Positions 19,414 through 31,021 of a stretch of 64,000 nucleotides of DNA are shown here, in pieces. The notes beneath the pieces were generated by a model. It was not told where the DNA came from. It did not search any database and saw only the letters and a program-made list of their open reading frames with translations. Both the position numbers and the translations under genes were made by a program. The DNA is from Setomelanomma holmii (lineage: Eukaryota > Ascomycota > Dothideomycetes > Pleosporales > Phaeosphaeriaceae), in contig ML978169.1 of assembly GCA_010015745.1 (NCBI GenBank), positions 1 to 64,000 of the forward strand, given 5' to 3'. The stretch's first letter is position 1. Each line of letters begins with the position of its first letter.

Positions 19414-22400
19414 ATGGATACTAAGCGGGGCAGCAACCGCAGGATCAACAGCCTCCAAACCCGGGAGCGCCTGCAGCGCCATGCCTCCGCAGGCTCTCGC
19501 AACAAGCGCGCCGTGTCCGCCCAAGATGCCTACCTGTATGCCCTCCGCGTGGCATATCTCGCCTACCTCCTCCAGCCGCGACAGAAGCGAGTCCAGCATG
19601 TCCCGTCAGCGCCTAAGCCGGTGCAGCGATCGACGACGTCGGTGACAGATCTCATGAAGGACTTCTCTGGCGGAAATCGAGACTCCAAGAGCTCCAAGTT
19701 CCCGCACAACTTCATGAGCGCGTTGGACAAGCGCATAACGCAGGTGCTGATGGGGACGGAGCGCATGCCCGAGTTCAAGGACCCCATGGTGAAGCGGACA
19801 TTTGCAGTGTTCCTGAATGAGTTTAAGGATCCACGGTTTCGCAAGAGCATGGACAAGGACAGGCGAGTGGAGGATTTGCTGCTGATCTTCTTCTCAAATG
19901 CTACGAAGGAGTTGCAAAAGGGAAAGGCGCCAACCGACGATAGCTGGAAGCTCATGGTCGACCGGCACGTTGCCCTGTTCATTCGGCTGATTAGTTCCAT
20001 CTTGAAAGACAACGACTGGACGAAAGATAGACCAGAATTAGCGCAACGCCTTGCTACAATGGAGAAGAAGCTGCTGGTACACGACCAAGATCTATCGTCA
20101 GGTGACCAGCGCAACGGCGGCCAAGGCGGCACTACTATCGAAGTTGAGGTCCCACGGACATACGAAGTCAAGGACATGCCCCTAGTTCTCGCCGTATCGC
20201 GCACATTCTCCGTCTCATACTCTGATGTTCAGGCGGATATTAATAGATACAAGTCCGTGTGGACGGAAAAGGCAGCGTTGCAAGACTTGAAGACCTACCA
20301 AGCGCACTTGAGTCTCATGACAAAGAAGACGCTGAACAACGACGATTTCGATCTCGAGGAGGCTTACGAAGCATGGAAGCACCAAGAGATTCCCGAGATT
20401 TCACAAATGATCCTGGCCCTTCTCCAGTCCAACCCCGAGCTAGCGAAAAGCTCTCCAGGTGGCTCAGTCCCGACGATGAGACCCAACGGATCCATGGACT
20501 CTGCCTATCATGACCCAACACGAGCTGGATCGCAATCTTCGGGCAACGGCGCATACACTGTTGATCAGCCAGTTGATATGAGCGGGCTGAACATCAATGA
20601 CAACGGGGCAGACGACGGCGCATCTTACACTTTCATTCCACCAGATCCGAGAACCTACTATCGTGCGATTGTGAAAGAAGCACTGACGTACGATCTCGCA
20701 GATCCTTCGTTACAGGAAGGTGAAGAGGCCCCTGCAATGAAGTTGTTGTCGAAACAATCCGCAGAACTCTTGCATGAGATTGCCTCACGATGGAGACTGC
20801 CCCAATTCTCGCGCCTCATACTTATGCTGGATGTGATACGCGAGAAGTATGTTGCCCAAGAGATCAGTCTCGACACGGTCGATGCTGCGTTCAACTACGT
20901 CAAAGAACCTCCGCCACCACCAACAGACAAGAAGTCGCACAGAATGAGTCATGTACCGGTGCAAGACTCTATATCAGATCGCTCCAAGTGGACTGTTCAT
21001 GACTATGCGCTCAATCAACAGATTCTCACATCACTACACGATGCACTGCTTCGCGAATTGTTCGAGATGCTACTGCACGTGTTTGACAACAAGGCTCCTG
21101 CGGTCAGTCCTATCATGTACGTCTTGGAGAATCATATATACGAGGATCCAAGCTTTTCTGGGACGGTGGAAGATATGGACAAGTTTGCGGAACAGCTCAA
21201 ATTGGCTCTCAGACAGAAGGCGGCAGACGTGTATGGTGGGCTTCTTGCTAAGCACATACCAGAAACCAAAGAAGAGTGGGAATTTTATCACGTCATCGAG
21301 TTGGGACGTGCGGTTGTCAAGCTTTGCGAGAAGATCCAGAAGAGATACCGCAAGAATCCTGATATCATGGGTGTGAGCCCGATGATGTGCCTTGTCGAAG
21401 AGATGTTTCCAGCATACGCCGCCGATGCGCGAGATTTAGTATCGCGTATCATGGATGTTGCGCACAGCAAGAGCGAGACTGTTCCGGTACAAGATGGCTT
21501 CGATCTCTACAAAGAGCTTGTTGAAATTCGTCGGATACACAGCGATGCTTTGCCCAATCGGAAATTTGCCTTCAAAATTGAGGACCTCTTACAGGAGTTT
21601 GTATGGCGCTGGATCGAGATGACTGACTCCAACCTGATAGGCTGGGTGGAGAATGCTTTCAAGGCGGACCAGTTCCAAATCCAGTCCCAAAATCCCGTTC
21701 CCGATGATGACGAGCGACACAGCGTATCTGTCGTAGACATATTCCGGTCTCTCAATCAGAGCGTCGAACAAATCATGGGCTTGAATTGGGATGATGATTT
21801 CCAATATGCCAAGTTCATGACGGCAGTTTCAAAGTCGATAGGTCAAGCGCTTGCAAGGTACTGCGATCTAGTGGAGCAAAAGTTCGCCAAAGAGATGGAT
21901 CGCATGACGCCAGAACAAGAGGCAGATGCACGCCGAACCAGGCAAGAGAAGTGGGTTTCCATGGCCAAAGACCTTTATACTACGAAAGAAAAGGCGGAGC
22001 CATTTCAGTTTTGGCCTGAAGTAAGTTGTCCATCCTGCTGTTACGAGAACGACGCTAAATGATATAGTCACTTGTGAAATTGAACAACATCGAGTACGCT
22101 ATGCTTCAGCTAGATAAGCTTGAGCATGAAATCGGCGTCGATCAATGCGCAGAAGTCATCCAGAAACATGCACCACCGCCGACGCAGCGCATCCGTAACA
22201 ACAACTTCGTCTTCACGATTAAGATCATCGAGGCTGAAGACCTCAAAGCTTGCGACATGAATGGGCTTAGTGATCCCTACGTTGTTCTTGGCGATGAGTA
22301 CCAGAAGCGCTTGGCGAAGACAAGAGTCATTTACGGCAACCTGAATCCTCGATGGGATGAGACCATCGACATCACCACAAACGGCCCACTGAATATTGTC

Positions 22401-23663
22401 GCTACTATCTGGGATTGGGATGCACTAGGCGATCACGACTGCGTTGGCCGAACGTCACTAAAGCTCGATCCATCGCACTTCAGAGACTATATGCCACGCG
22501 AGTACTGGTTGGACCTCGACACGCAAGGACGACTCTTACTGCGTGTAAGTATGGAAGGTGAGCGCGATGATATCCAGTTCTATTTCGGCAAAGCGTTCAG
22601 AACACTTAAGAGGACTGAGCGTGATATGACGCGAAAGATCACAGACAAGGTATGTTGCAGTCTTTCATCGGTCTGGCATGTGCTAACAGCCTCAGCTCTC
22701 TACTGTCATCAGCGATATTCTGTCAAGGCGGACACTGAGAGGCCTGCTGAACAAGGGCATTTCCGTGTCTTCTGTGACGAGCTACTTCCGAGCTACAAGG
22801 CCACAGTCTGTAGCCCAAGGACCAACACCACAAGACATCCAACAGGCCCTTGCGCCCCTCTTCAGCTACTTTGACGATAACTTCGCCATCATGAAGCAAA
22901 CGCTGACAGACGCTGCAATGATCATGGTCATGACACGACTGTGGAAAGAGGCTTTGGCAACGATAGAGTCGCTGCTCGTACCTCCACTGTCCGATAAGCC
23001 ATCACAACAGCGGCCGCTTACCCAGCAGGAGCTTGATATAGTCTTTAAATGGCTAAAGATGTTGTTCGAGTTCTTCAACGCGGCAGATGAAGATGGCAAC
23101 GTCGATGGCGTCCCGGTGGACGTACTCAAATCACCCAAGTACCACGAGCTTCAGAACCTCAACTTCTTCTACTTCGAGCACACCGAGGATCTGATTCGAA
23201 CGTCGGAGTCGATGGCTGCGGCGAGCGCAAGAAGAGCACAGGAGCAGAATGCGCGCATGAACAGACTGTCAGCGCCGGCTGCCATGGGCCACCAGTTCGG
23301 CGGCGCAGCAGGCCTAGTCGGTATGCCCACACGCAAGCACAAGACGATCATGCTTTCAAGGAACTTGGGTACCATGAAGAAGGCAAAGGAGGAGAAGAGG
23401 AAAGAAGCCCAGGCTGAGCCTAACGACGATATGATTCTGAGGATACTTAGAATGAGGCCCGAGGCAGAGCGGTACCTGAAGGACCGAAGCAGGCAGAAGG
23501 TACGCCGCGACAACACACGTATGCTCTTATGTATCACTGACATCCATCACAGGAACGTCTCGCCGCTGCGCAGGCTGCAGAAGCTATTGTTCGTCAGAGC
23601 CTCAACGCCGGCGGCGGCCGGATGACCGGCACCATGGGCATGGGCGGAGTGCCTAGACGGTAG
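19414..23663 (+). CDS. Munc13/UNC-13-like protein with C2 domain
   Basis: Large cytosolic protein of the fungal Munc13-homology family (S. pombe Git1 is a named relative), expected to act at membranes in vesicle priming or signalling. Four exons: 19414-22020, 22068-22649, 22696-23499 and 23553-23663, with introns of 47, 46 and 53 bases, give 1367 residues. The true start is the ATG at 19414 (MDTKRGSNRRINSL). The first exon holds the helical Munc13-homology region. A C2 domain begins near residue 913 (VFTIKIIEAEDLKACDMNGL, SDPYVVLGD) with the acidic calcium-loop pattern. The second homology segment lies in exon 3 (LWKEALATIESLLVPPL). The C-terminus is Ala/Gly-rich, ending GGVPRR. Confidence 0.88.
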
Positions 23664-24164
23664 ATTGGTCTTCCTCTTGCTTCTCATGACTTGCGCATTT
23701 CCTCATTGTCTGATACCTCAAAGTTATTCGTATGGGTTCCTAGGGAAGGTTCTGGCGTTGCGACACGGCGGCATGCATCTACTTAATAATAATGCCTGCG
23801 CTTTGGGTCTGGAGTACGATTGACGGGATTGAAGGCAGTGATCATAGCACGATATACGTCAGATTAACTAGCTAGATGATATGAGATATGTTGCATGTAG
23901 GCGGCGTGCTCGGTGCGTCTCTCGCCCTTGTCGAACCCCACCCCACTCGCGTACGGGCGCGCTCCTTCCTCGAACGACTGCCAAGACCATTTGCGCATTT
24001 GTTGTACTCACTTCACTTTCACTTCGGGCTGTATCCTTTCCAAATCACATCCAACTCTTTAAGCCCCGCCTCACCACGAACTTCAATGAGCGGTGCGCTC
24101 ACAGCCTGATCCTCCAATTGCGCTCGCAGAACGTCCAGCCACCAGCTACACCACCACCAACGAG
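23664..24164. other. Intergenic, promoter side of BTB gene 1
   Basis: 501 bases with no gene seen. Confidence 0.5.
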
Positions 24165-24977
24165 ATGGCTTCTGATGCAGAAAAGGCAAAGGTACTTGCC
24201 AGGCTGTCGCTCGCGAAACTAATTCCTTGTTTAAAGCCCGCGGCAAAACCACCACTGTAGGTTTTAATGTCGCTTAAGCAGTTCGCAAAATATCCGTTTC
24301 CATTGCTGATACCATGCAGCAGCGCCTACGACCGCATGGCGACCATTATCGTTGAAGGCGAAGACTTCCAGGTATACCGCGGCGTTCTGTGCTTCTACTC
24401 AGTGTACTTCAAGAATCTGCTCGATGGCCCGTTCCGAGAGGGAGGCTCGACCAGTCACACCTTGACCGATGTCACATGTGAAATATTCACAATGTTCTTC
24501 ACCTGGATGAATAACGGCACCATCATGAATGCAAACGGAAAATCTGATACAGACCACGAGACCGGTGCACTTACTGACCTCTATGCCTTCGCCGACTTCC
24601 ATATGGTACAGCAGCTTAAGAACCGTGTTCGCGAACTGTTCTTCATGCGAATGGCACAGACCTGGGCGATAGGCGCACATTTGACGTCCCATATATACAA
24701 AAGAACGATTCAGGCTTCCTTGTTCCGAAAACTACACGTTGACCTGTGTGTAGAGACATTTGAATTCAAAGAGCTCCGCAAACTCGCACAGATTTGGCCC
24801 AAGGAATTCGTGGTCGATGTTCTTGAAGCTTACCAGATACGCAAGACTGTACCGGGTGGGTTGCAAGAGCTGAGCGATGGGTCAGACAAATGGATCAAGC
24901 AAATGGCGGACAAGTTTTGCAAGGAATATCACGATCACAGGGAGCCAGAGTCTCATACTTTCGTCGAGATCTCGTGA
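24165..24977 (+). CDS. BTB/POZ-domain protein, paralogue 1
   Basis: BTB protein of the kind expanded in filamentous ascomycetes, probably a protein-interaction or Cullin-3 adaptor, though the substrate is unknown. I favour a two-exon model: exon 1 24165-24256 (MASDAEKAKVLARLSLAKLI), intron 24257-24319 (GTAGGT...GCAG) and exon 2 24320-24977, giving 249 residues. The join (KPPLSAYDRM) flows straight into the BTB fold, VEGEDFQVYRGVLCFYSVYF. The alternative ATG at 24267 lies inside the intron and gives an unrelated N-terminus. The tail CKEYHDHREPESH matches the pseudogene at 8560-9196 and resembles CEQYHVHD in the next BTB gene. Confidence 0.75.
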
Positions 24978-25855
24978 GTCACACATTCCGAACTATTTGT
25001 CCATAAGTTAAATGGAGTATTGACTTTTCTGACAGTCGCTCACAAGGTTGCTGATGGTGGTGGCTGGCCTGGGTTCCCTCCTCGCAACGAGTGTCATGCT
25101 TCGCGCAACAGCCATGGGCGAAGCAGTCAAAGTAGCATTACTTGCTACAACTGTGAAGAGAGACACTATGTCGCTCGCCATTGTTCGAAGCCAAAGGACT
25201 AGAGCAAAGTAACTTGGCGCAATTATGGCTAGGCGGGTCATACACACAAGGTCAGTGCACTGTCACAACATTGTTGGATGATAGCTGAACGGTACAGCGC
25301 TACGAAGACTCCTGTTCTTCGACGGTTATGCTAAAGCTAACGACGCTGGCTTTGGGGGAGATGATTGCGGCTAGAGCGAAGGTTTCGGCTGGGCAGGTGA
25401 GCTACTTGGTCTCCTCTTCTCAAAAAGCGTGGAGGCAAATCTGGAGCATGGTCGTTATGAAACATCGTGCACCGCCACTTGGTGCATACCTTGTCTGTGT
25501 AATTTGCGGATCTGTCTCCGTATGATGGATCACATAACGCGCAATGAAAAGACTGCTTCCTTCGTTATTCTTGTCCTCTTTGATATTCTTGTCTTCGCCT
25601 GATCTCTACCTCTTCTGGTCAAATCGATTGGCACGTGCGCATTGTATACGCGCTGCCGCATTCTCACCTGCAATAAGTACAGACACTCCTCCAGTGCTGT
25701 CTTTCCATCTCAGGTTCACCACGAGCCTCTCGGCTCGGAATTGTTATATCCCACAAACACAAATATATCTCATCTCACCGCACCACCTGTGGCCCGAAAC
25801 CCTTGAGGCATTACCATACACAGCAACGTTGCCCACCGTACAGGCTCAGTTCAGT
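24978..25855. other. Intergenic stretch containing a zinc-knuckle relic
   Basis: Mostly empty apart from the fragment at 25020-25202. Open sequence continues in frame upstream of the next gene's ATG to 25544, but it is hydrophobic and arbitrary, and I treat it as leader. Confidence 0.45.
25020..25202 (+). pseudogene. Decayed CCHC zinc-knuckle fragment
   Basis: The short frame ends ITCYNCEERHYVARHCSKPKD. This closely follows a zinc knuckle of the type CYNCGERGHVARDC, but the zinc-binding His is Tyr (CAT to TAT fits C-to-T), and the Gly positions are changed too. No complete gene surrounds it. It is probably the remnant of a CNBP/Gis2-like or Gag-like protein. Confidence 0.4.
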
Positions 25856-26873
25856 ATGAAGGAATACAACGTGCCTTGCAGCACACCTTTTAACCCAATC
25901 AGCATCGCACCAGACGATGAAACGGTCGTGCTGAAGGTGGGGATGGGAAGCGACAAGGCCGAATTTATCGTGCCCATTGTCGCGCTATGTCGCTCGTCAG
26001 ATTACTTCGAGAGCAGGTCAGTCTTTTCCAAAACCTCTCATTGTCTCTCAGACAAGCGCAATTGCACGGTATCAGCTTCACACCAGTCACTCCCCTGCCA
26101 GATTACGCAACCTCGCCCCGCCATACGGCCCCAACACGCAAGTACTAAGTTTTTACAGACTCCTCTCCCGCACGGACAACCTCGTCCCAGAATCCCTCCT
26201 CTTTCTGCGAGAATCTCCCGCGTACTTCAGTGTGTATCTCGATTTCATCCAATTCGGCGAGCTGCGCCATTCCAACCTCCGTCCTAAAGCCGACTCCATC
26301 GCCTACTTCCGCTTCCTCATCGAGCTATTCGCATTTGCCGGACGCTACAAAATCAACCGTATGCACGATGCCCTCCTCGCCGCTTTCTACCTCCGCATCT
26401 TCACGACACACGACATTCCGTACGCCTGCATCCCGTATGTGTATCAACAGACTGGGCCAAACAGCTCGCTGCGCGACATGATTGTCGATATCGTTGTCAA
26501 TGTCGGGGATCGCTGGGATATGAAGCACTACCAACATCAGATGCAGCGTCTCTTTCTAGTCGATTGTATGATGCTGGCTAGTCAAGACTCCATCGCGCGA
26601 TTCACCAAATCCGGTGATGAGATCAGCGCGTGGCTGGAAGAGAAGCGCGACAAGATCTGCGAGCAGTACCATGTGCACGACATACGGAAATTCGATCACA
26701 TGCGTACGAATGAGGAGGGGGTGGAGGTTGACGGGGACGATGCGCAACTCGATGACAGTAGCGAGGAAGAGGTGCTGAAGCGGGAGTTGGCAAAGTTGGA
26801 GGCGATTGCGGAGCAGATCAGGAGTGAGTTGGCGGTCATTGAGGATATGAAGAAACTTAGGCTTGAGAGCTAG
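25856..26873 (+). CDS. BTB/POZ-domain protein, paralogue 2, with C-terminal coiled coil
   Basis: Two exons, 25856-26016 and 26159-26873, around a 142-base intron (GTCAGT...TTACAG), give 291 residues starting MKEYNVPCSTPFNP. The fold begins VLKVGMGSDKAEFIVPIVAL and passes through the junction (YFESRLLSR) into SLLFLRESPAYFSVYLDFI. The family tail ICEQYHVHDIRKFDH follows. It adds an acidic stretch (DDAQLDDSSEEE) and a heptad-like helix (LAKLEAIAEQIRSELAVIED) absent from paralogue 1, suggesting self-association. It lies in tandem with paralogue 1, consistent with local duplication and divergence. Specific function unknown. Confidence 0.75.
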
Positions 26874-27180
26874 AAGTGCTTGTGGAAGAGCAACAGACTG
26901 GGGATGGGAATGAGTTGCAACGAGAGCGTGGCTAGAGTGAAGGCAAAGCTCGAATAGACTACGACCTAACGGCTTCAATGACAGACCCAGCTAATAGCAC
27001 TATGCTGTCCTCAGTTATTCGAGGATGGTCAGGAGCGCACGTAATGTCAAGGAGAAATCTCGAACTCTGCCATAGTGATGGAATTGTAGTTAGGGATGGG
27101 GGTATCTAGGAATGTAAACCGAACAGCGAGATCCCAAGCACCTCAGCCGTGCCAACTCTAACGCCTCCCAAGTTCCTCAT
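26874..27180. other. Convergent intergenic region
   Basis: 307 bases between two 3' ends. Nothing further seen. Confidence 0.5.
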
Positions 27181-28956
27181 CTACCTCGCCTTCACAGTCA
27201 CGACTTGCGTCGGACCGGCACCTATCTCTCTATATTCGCTCTCTCTGCCTCCGTTAATTCTGCGATTCAGCTGTTCCTTTTCGATCCTGCGCTGGTCTCC
27301 TCTAGCACGTCTCAAACTCTCGATTCCTTTCCCGATCATGTCCACGTGGAATGCGACTGGTAGGCCTTCGCGCCAGCCTAGTACTTCCGGGGCTGCAACG
27401 CCTTCGCGTAAGTTCTCGAGCTCAGCCTGGATCTCTTGCAGCTTCAGCAGGGTCGCAGAGACGTGCATGAGAGCTTTGCGTCGGTATTCGTTGATGTTTT
27501 GGAGGAGGTTGAGAGACTTGGCGTTAGATTTGACGGACGCAGCATTGCCACCGAGTTTCGTCCAGAGTTGCGAGAGCAGTTCGTCTTGGTTCTTGGAGAT
27601 TGTCTGGTCGTCATTTGTAGTAATGCTGAAGATGGTGTCGAGGCGTTCGTCCAGGTTCGTCAGAACGACCAAGAGCGCTTGGGCTTGCTGGATGAGACTA
27701 TCAATAGTCTCCTTGTGCTTGCCGACATGCTCAACATAGTGATCGAAAATTTGCTGTTGTAGCGTCGGCGGCGGTGGTATGAAGCCGCCTGTGAGAACGC
27801 TCACTACACGGCTCACAGAGCCTGCAGCTGCGTCTTTCTCCTCAAGACCTTCCAAGACACCCATGGTCCAAGAGTTGATGCCAATGATTTTGTCTATTGT
27901 CGAGCCTATGCGAGTGTTGTAGCGGGACAAGTCCATGGAAGCTTCGTTGGCTGTGAGAATAAAATATTGGAATTCCAAATCGAGCTGGTTCCGCGATGGA
28001 AGCCTCGAATATTTGACCAAAGTGCGAAGATCTCGTATCGCGAGCTCAGAGTCTTTGATGGTAGCAGGAAGATTTGATGTGTCTTGCGATGCTTCCAGGA
28101 TGTCCTCCAATCGGCCTTCAACTTTGATGAGCTCTTCGAAATCGGCACGGTTCTCCGATCGAGAGCTGGTGCACATGGTAGGGAAGACATAGGAGGAGCC
28201 GGGGATGAGACAGAAAGGTGCCAGGGCAGTCGTGACGCGCGAGTAAAAGAGTGCCGATGCCATCTGCAGACCGAAGAAGAGGATGCCGAACCCTAGGGAA
28301 AGACCCAGGATGGGCTTGAAGAAATGCCGATTCGCGTACATGAAGATATCCCAGAAGTAGGCGAGGAGTGGCAGGACGAAATTGTTCCAAGCCGCATATA
28401 GGTAGTGCCAGGGGCCCAATTCTTCTTGTGGCTCTTCAGCTTGGAAGTTATTCGAAGAGCGTCGAGTGGAGACCTTGGGAGAAGCATGTGGTGTGTTCCG
28501 CAACGGTGATTGACGCACCTTTCGACCCCGAAGTTGCGAGTTGCGCGTTGGAGTTCCCTGCGCATAGCCGTCCATGAGGTTGTTGAGCGAGGAATCTACA
28601 GTTGCGTGAGGCATGATGAAGCGTGGTTCTGCTGATCTTGGGGTGGAACGAGTTGACTTTGTAGACTGTGGTGTATGTCTCGAAGATCCCAACTGCGAAT
28701 GTCTCGCAGTCGCTCTATGTGTTGTGTTGGTTGGTGTCTCGTACCGTTGTTGTGAGCTAGCGCGGGTTGTTCTTGAAAGAAGTGGTGTCGTCTTGTCCGT
28801 TCGCTCCTGGAATAGCTCTTTGTCCGATGTTTCAAAGTCTTGTTCACTCCCTGGTTCGCTGGCCGTGTGGATGGAAACGTCCTCGTCTGAAGAGTAACTT
28901 GCATCGCCCCAGCTGCTTCCGATGCTGCCTTGCAGCCGGCGAGAACGTGCGCTCAT
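27181..28956 (-). CDS. Conserved fungal two-helix membrane protein, function unknown
   Basis: Single-exon protein of 591 residues. The first 180 residues are Ser/Thr/Arg-rich and likely disordered and phosphorylated. Two membrane helices follow close together: about 188-206 (FVLPLLAYFWDIFMYANRH region) and about 214-238 (LGLSLGFGILFFGLQMASAL). The C-terminal 350 residues are helical and likely coiled coil (KHKETIDSLIQQAQALLVVL; LLKLQEIQAELENLREGV), with a basic end. The layout, a disordered head, a hairpin in the membrane and a long helical domain, suggests an organelle- or nuclear-envelope-shaping role, but I cannot name a family. Confidence 0.7.
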   Translation of the reverse strand: MSARSRRLQGSIGSSWGDASYSSDEDVSIHTASEPGSEQDFETSDKELFQERTDKTTPLLSRTTRASSQQRYETPTNTTHRATARHSQLGSSRHTPQSTKSTRSTPRSAEPRFIMPHATVDSSLNNLMDGYAQGTPTRNSQLRGRKVRQSPLRNTPHASPKVSTRRSSNNFQAEEPQEELGPWHYLYAAWNNFVLPLLAYFWDIFMYANRHFFKPILGLSLGFGILFFGLQMASALFYSRVTTALAPFCLIPGSSYVFPTMCTSSRSENRADFEELIKVEGRLEDILEASQDTSNLPATIKDSELAIRDLRTLVKYSRLPSRNQLDLEFQYFILTANEASMDLSRYNTRIGSTIDKIIGINSWTMGVLEGLEEKDAAAGSVSRVVSVLTGGFIPPPPTLQQQIFDHYVEHVGKHKETIDSLIQQAQALLVVLTNLDERLDTIFSITTNDDQTISKNQDELLSQLWTKLGGNAASVKSNAKSLNLLQNINEYRRKALMHVSATLLKLQEIQAELENLREGVAAPEVLGWREGLPVAFHVDMIGKGIESLRRARGDQRRIEKEQLNRRINGGRESEYREIGAGPTQVVTVKAR

Positions 28957-29392
28957 ATTCGATGTGTAGAAGCACTAAGGGTAGATTGATGTCGAGGGTT
29001 ATTGTGCTAGCTAGTTGAGTGGATGCACGGACGCAGTTGTTCCATGAAAGGTGTTGTTGAGTACAGAATATCACGAGTCTCAGGTGTAAGTTGTAGAAGG
29101 CTGGGAAATAGATGATGGCCACTGCCCATAATGTGTGACGTGTTGCCTGCCAATCAGGACGCGAGCGCATGTGGCGCGTTTCTGCGGTGCAAACACATGG
29201 TCCTGGTGATTAGCAACAGGGGTGAGTCCCTTGGCTCTAGTCGTTTCTGGTGCCTGGTTCCAAGTCTTTCACGCTGGCCGTTCGAGGATTGATGTCTGGC
29301 AGCTACGTCATCTTCAGTACTCTGTGCCAAGACGCTAGCTCGGAAAGTGTAGCTTAGACCTCATGCGACTGTGATGCTCGCCAACAGCCTCG
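28957..29392. promoter_or_regulatory. Divergent upstream region
   Basis: 436 bases between the divergently read membrane-protein gene and the threonyl-tRNA synthetase gene. It should contain both promoters. No distinct motif recognised. Confidence 0.45.
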
Positions 29393-31021
29393 ATGCCACC
29401 ATTGCACCCGCTCGCACACGCGATACGAGTGTCACGAAGACTGCGATTGCTGCCGAGGAACTTACGCTATAATGCACGCGTCTTCAGAAGGAGCTGCTCG
29501 TGCTCTGCTCCCCAGCAGTTGCAGTATACCGTGAGCGTCTCCGCCGAGGCCCCGTCGAACGCACAGCTCAATCCCACCGCCGCGGATCCCCCCGCGCCGC
29601 CTACAGACCACAGGACCCTTGCGCAGACACACAATTTGTTCATCACATCTCCGTATAGTCCTGGGTCGCCCCTCATCCTGCCCAACGGCGCATACGTCTT
29701 CCAGAAGCTGCAGTCTTTCCTGCGAGCGCAATACCCACAATTCGGCTTTCAAGAAGTCATCACACCCATCATATACAAGAAGTCGCTATGGGAGACTTCT
29801 GGCCACTGGGAGAACTATGCCGAGGACATGTTCAGCGTGAAAGGGCGGGGTGCAACGGGTCAGACAGACGCGGCACAGGTTGGAGAAGAGGAAGAATTCG
29901 GGTTGAAGCCCATGAATTGTCCTGGTCACTGCTTGCTATTCAGAGACGATATCAAGAGCTATAGAGAGTTGCCCGTACGATACGCGGACTTCAGCGCCCT
30001 CCATCGGAACGAAGTCTCGGGTTCGTTGACAGGTTTGACCAGAGTACGACGATTCCATCAGGACGACGCACACATTTTTTGCCGATCAGATCAAATCTCG
30101 GCAGAAATCGAGCAAACCCTGAGATTTGTAGGCATGGTTTACAACACATTCGGCCTGGGGCCGTACAAGTTGCTCCTCTCCACCCGACCAAAGGAAAGCT
30201 TCATTGGCACCATCGAAGAGTGGGATCGTGCGGAGCAGCAGCTTTCTACAGCACTCAACAATATTGGCAGTGAGTGGGCCATCAACGAAGGGGATGGCGC
30301 CTTCTATGGGCCAAAGATAGACATAGTGCTGAAAGACTCGAACGGCAAGGAGCATCAGACTGCAACAATCCAGCTCGACTTTCAGTTACCCCAGCGGTTC
30401 GACTTACAGTACCAGGCATCGCCCGAAGAGCTGCAACTTGGGCCACAGACATCTATGGACATCGGACTAGACCCGTCACTTCGCCGCCCAGTCATTATAC
30501 ACCGCGCCATCTATGGTTCGTTGGAGCGCTTCATGGCTCTACTGATTGAGCATTACGCTGGCAAATACCCTTTCTGGCTCTCACCGCGTCCTGCCATTAT
30601 TCTGTCGCTGAACTCCGAGCCTCAAGTACTTGAGCACGTGTCGCACGTGCAGTCAGTTCTTTCTGGACTACATCCACACGACGCGCCAGCATCATTGTCT
30701 TCGTCGCAGCCGAAACCTCTGCCGCTATCGACTATTCATCTGCCGATTGATACAGACGTTAGCGACCGGCCACTCGGCAAGAAGATAGCGGAAGCTCGAG
30801 TGAAGAAATATAACCACATCATCGTGATTGGTGGCAAGGAGGTCGAGACAGTCGGGATGAATTTGCAGGTCGCCAATCAGCCCGATGAGGCGTCTACGAT
30901 TCAGATCCTCGAAAGTGTGCTTGGGCGTCAACTCACCGAGAAAGAGAAGTCAAGAGGCGCCAGTGCCAGTGTCGAGGCGGCCCGGCACTATTTCGAGCGC
31001 CTAGTAAATGCCTACATGTAG
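29393..31021 (+). CDS. MST1: Mitochondrial threonyl-tRNA synthetase
   Basis: Charges mitochondrial tRNA-Thr. Single exon of 542 residues. The N-terminus is Arg-rich (MPPLHPLAHAIRVSRRLRLL) and looks like an import signal. The protein then goes straight into the class II catalytic core, so the TGS and editing domains of cytosolic ThrRS are absent, as in yeast Mst1. Zinc and active-site motifs are visible: MNCPGHCLLF, RFHQDDAHIF, and motif 3 IIHRAIYGSLERFMALLIEH. The C-terminal anticodon-binding domain ends IGGKEVETVGMNLQ. A Ser/Pro-rich insert (SLSSSQPKPLPLS) sits inside that domain. Confidence 0.93.
   Translation: MPPLHPLAHAIRVSRRLRLLPRNLRYNARVFRRSCSCSAPQQLQYTVSVSAEAPSNAQLNPTAADPPAPPTDHRTLAQTHNLFITSPYSPGSPLILPNGAYVFQKLQSFLRAQYPQFGFQEVITPIIYKKSLWETSGHWENYAEDMFSVKGRGATGQTDAAQVGEEEEFGLKPMNCPGHCLLFRDDIKSYRELPVRYADFSALHRNEVSGSLTGLTRVRRFHQDDAHIFCRSDQISAEIEQTLRFVGMVYNTFGLGPYKLLLSTRPKESFIGTIEEWDRAEQQLSTALNNIGSEWAINEGDGAFYGPKIDIVLKDSNGKEHQTATIQLDFQLPQRFDLQYQASPEELQLGPQTSMDIGLDPSLRRPVIIHRAIYGSLERFMALLIEHYAGKYPFWLSPRPAIILSLNSEPQVLEHVSHVQSVLSGLHPHDAPASLSSSQPKPLPLSTIHLPIDTDVSDRPLGKKIAEARVKKYNHIIVIGGKEVETVGMNLQVANQPDEASTIQILESVLGRQLTEKEKSRGASASVEAARHYFERLVNAYM

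Noticed and set aside
25544..25855. In-frame N-terminal extension of BTB gene 2
   Set aside because: Hydrophobic, unconserved-looking leader. The ATG at 25856 gives the normal start of this family.
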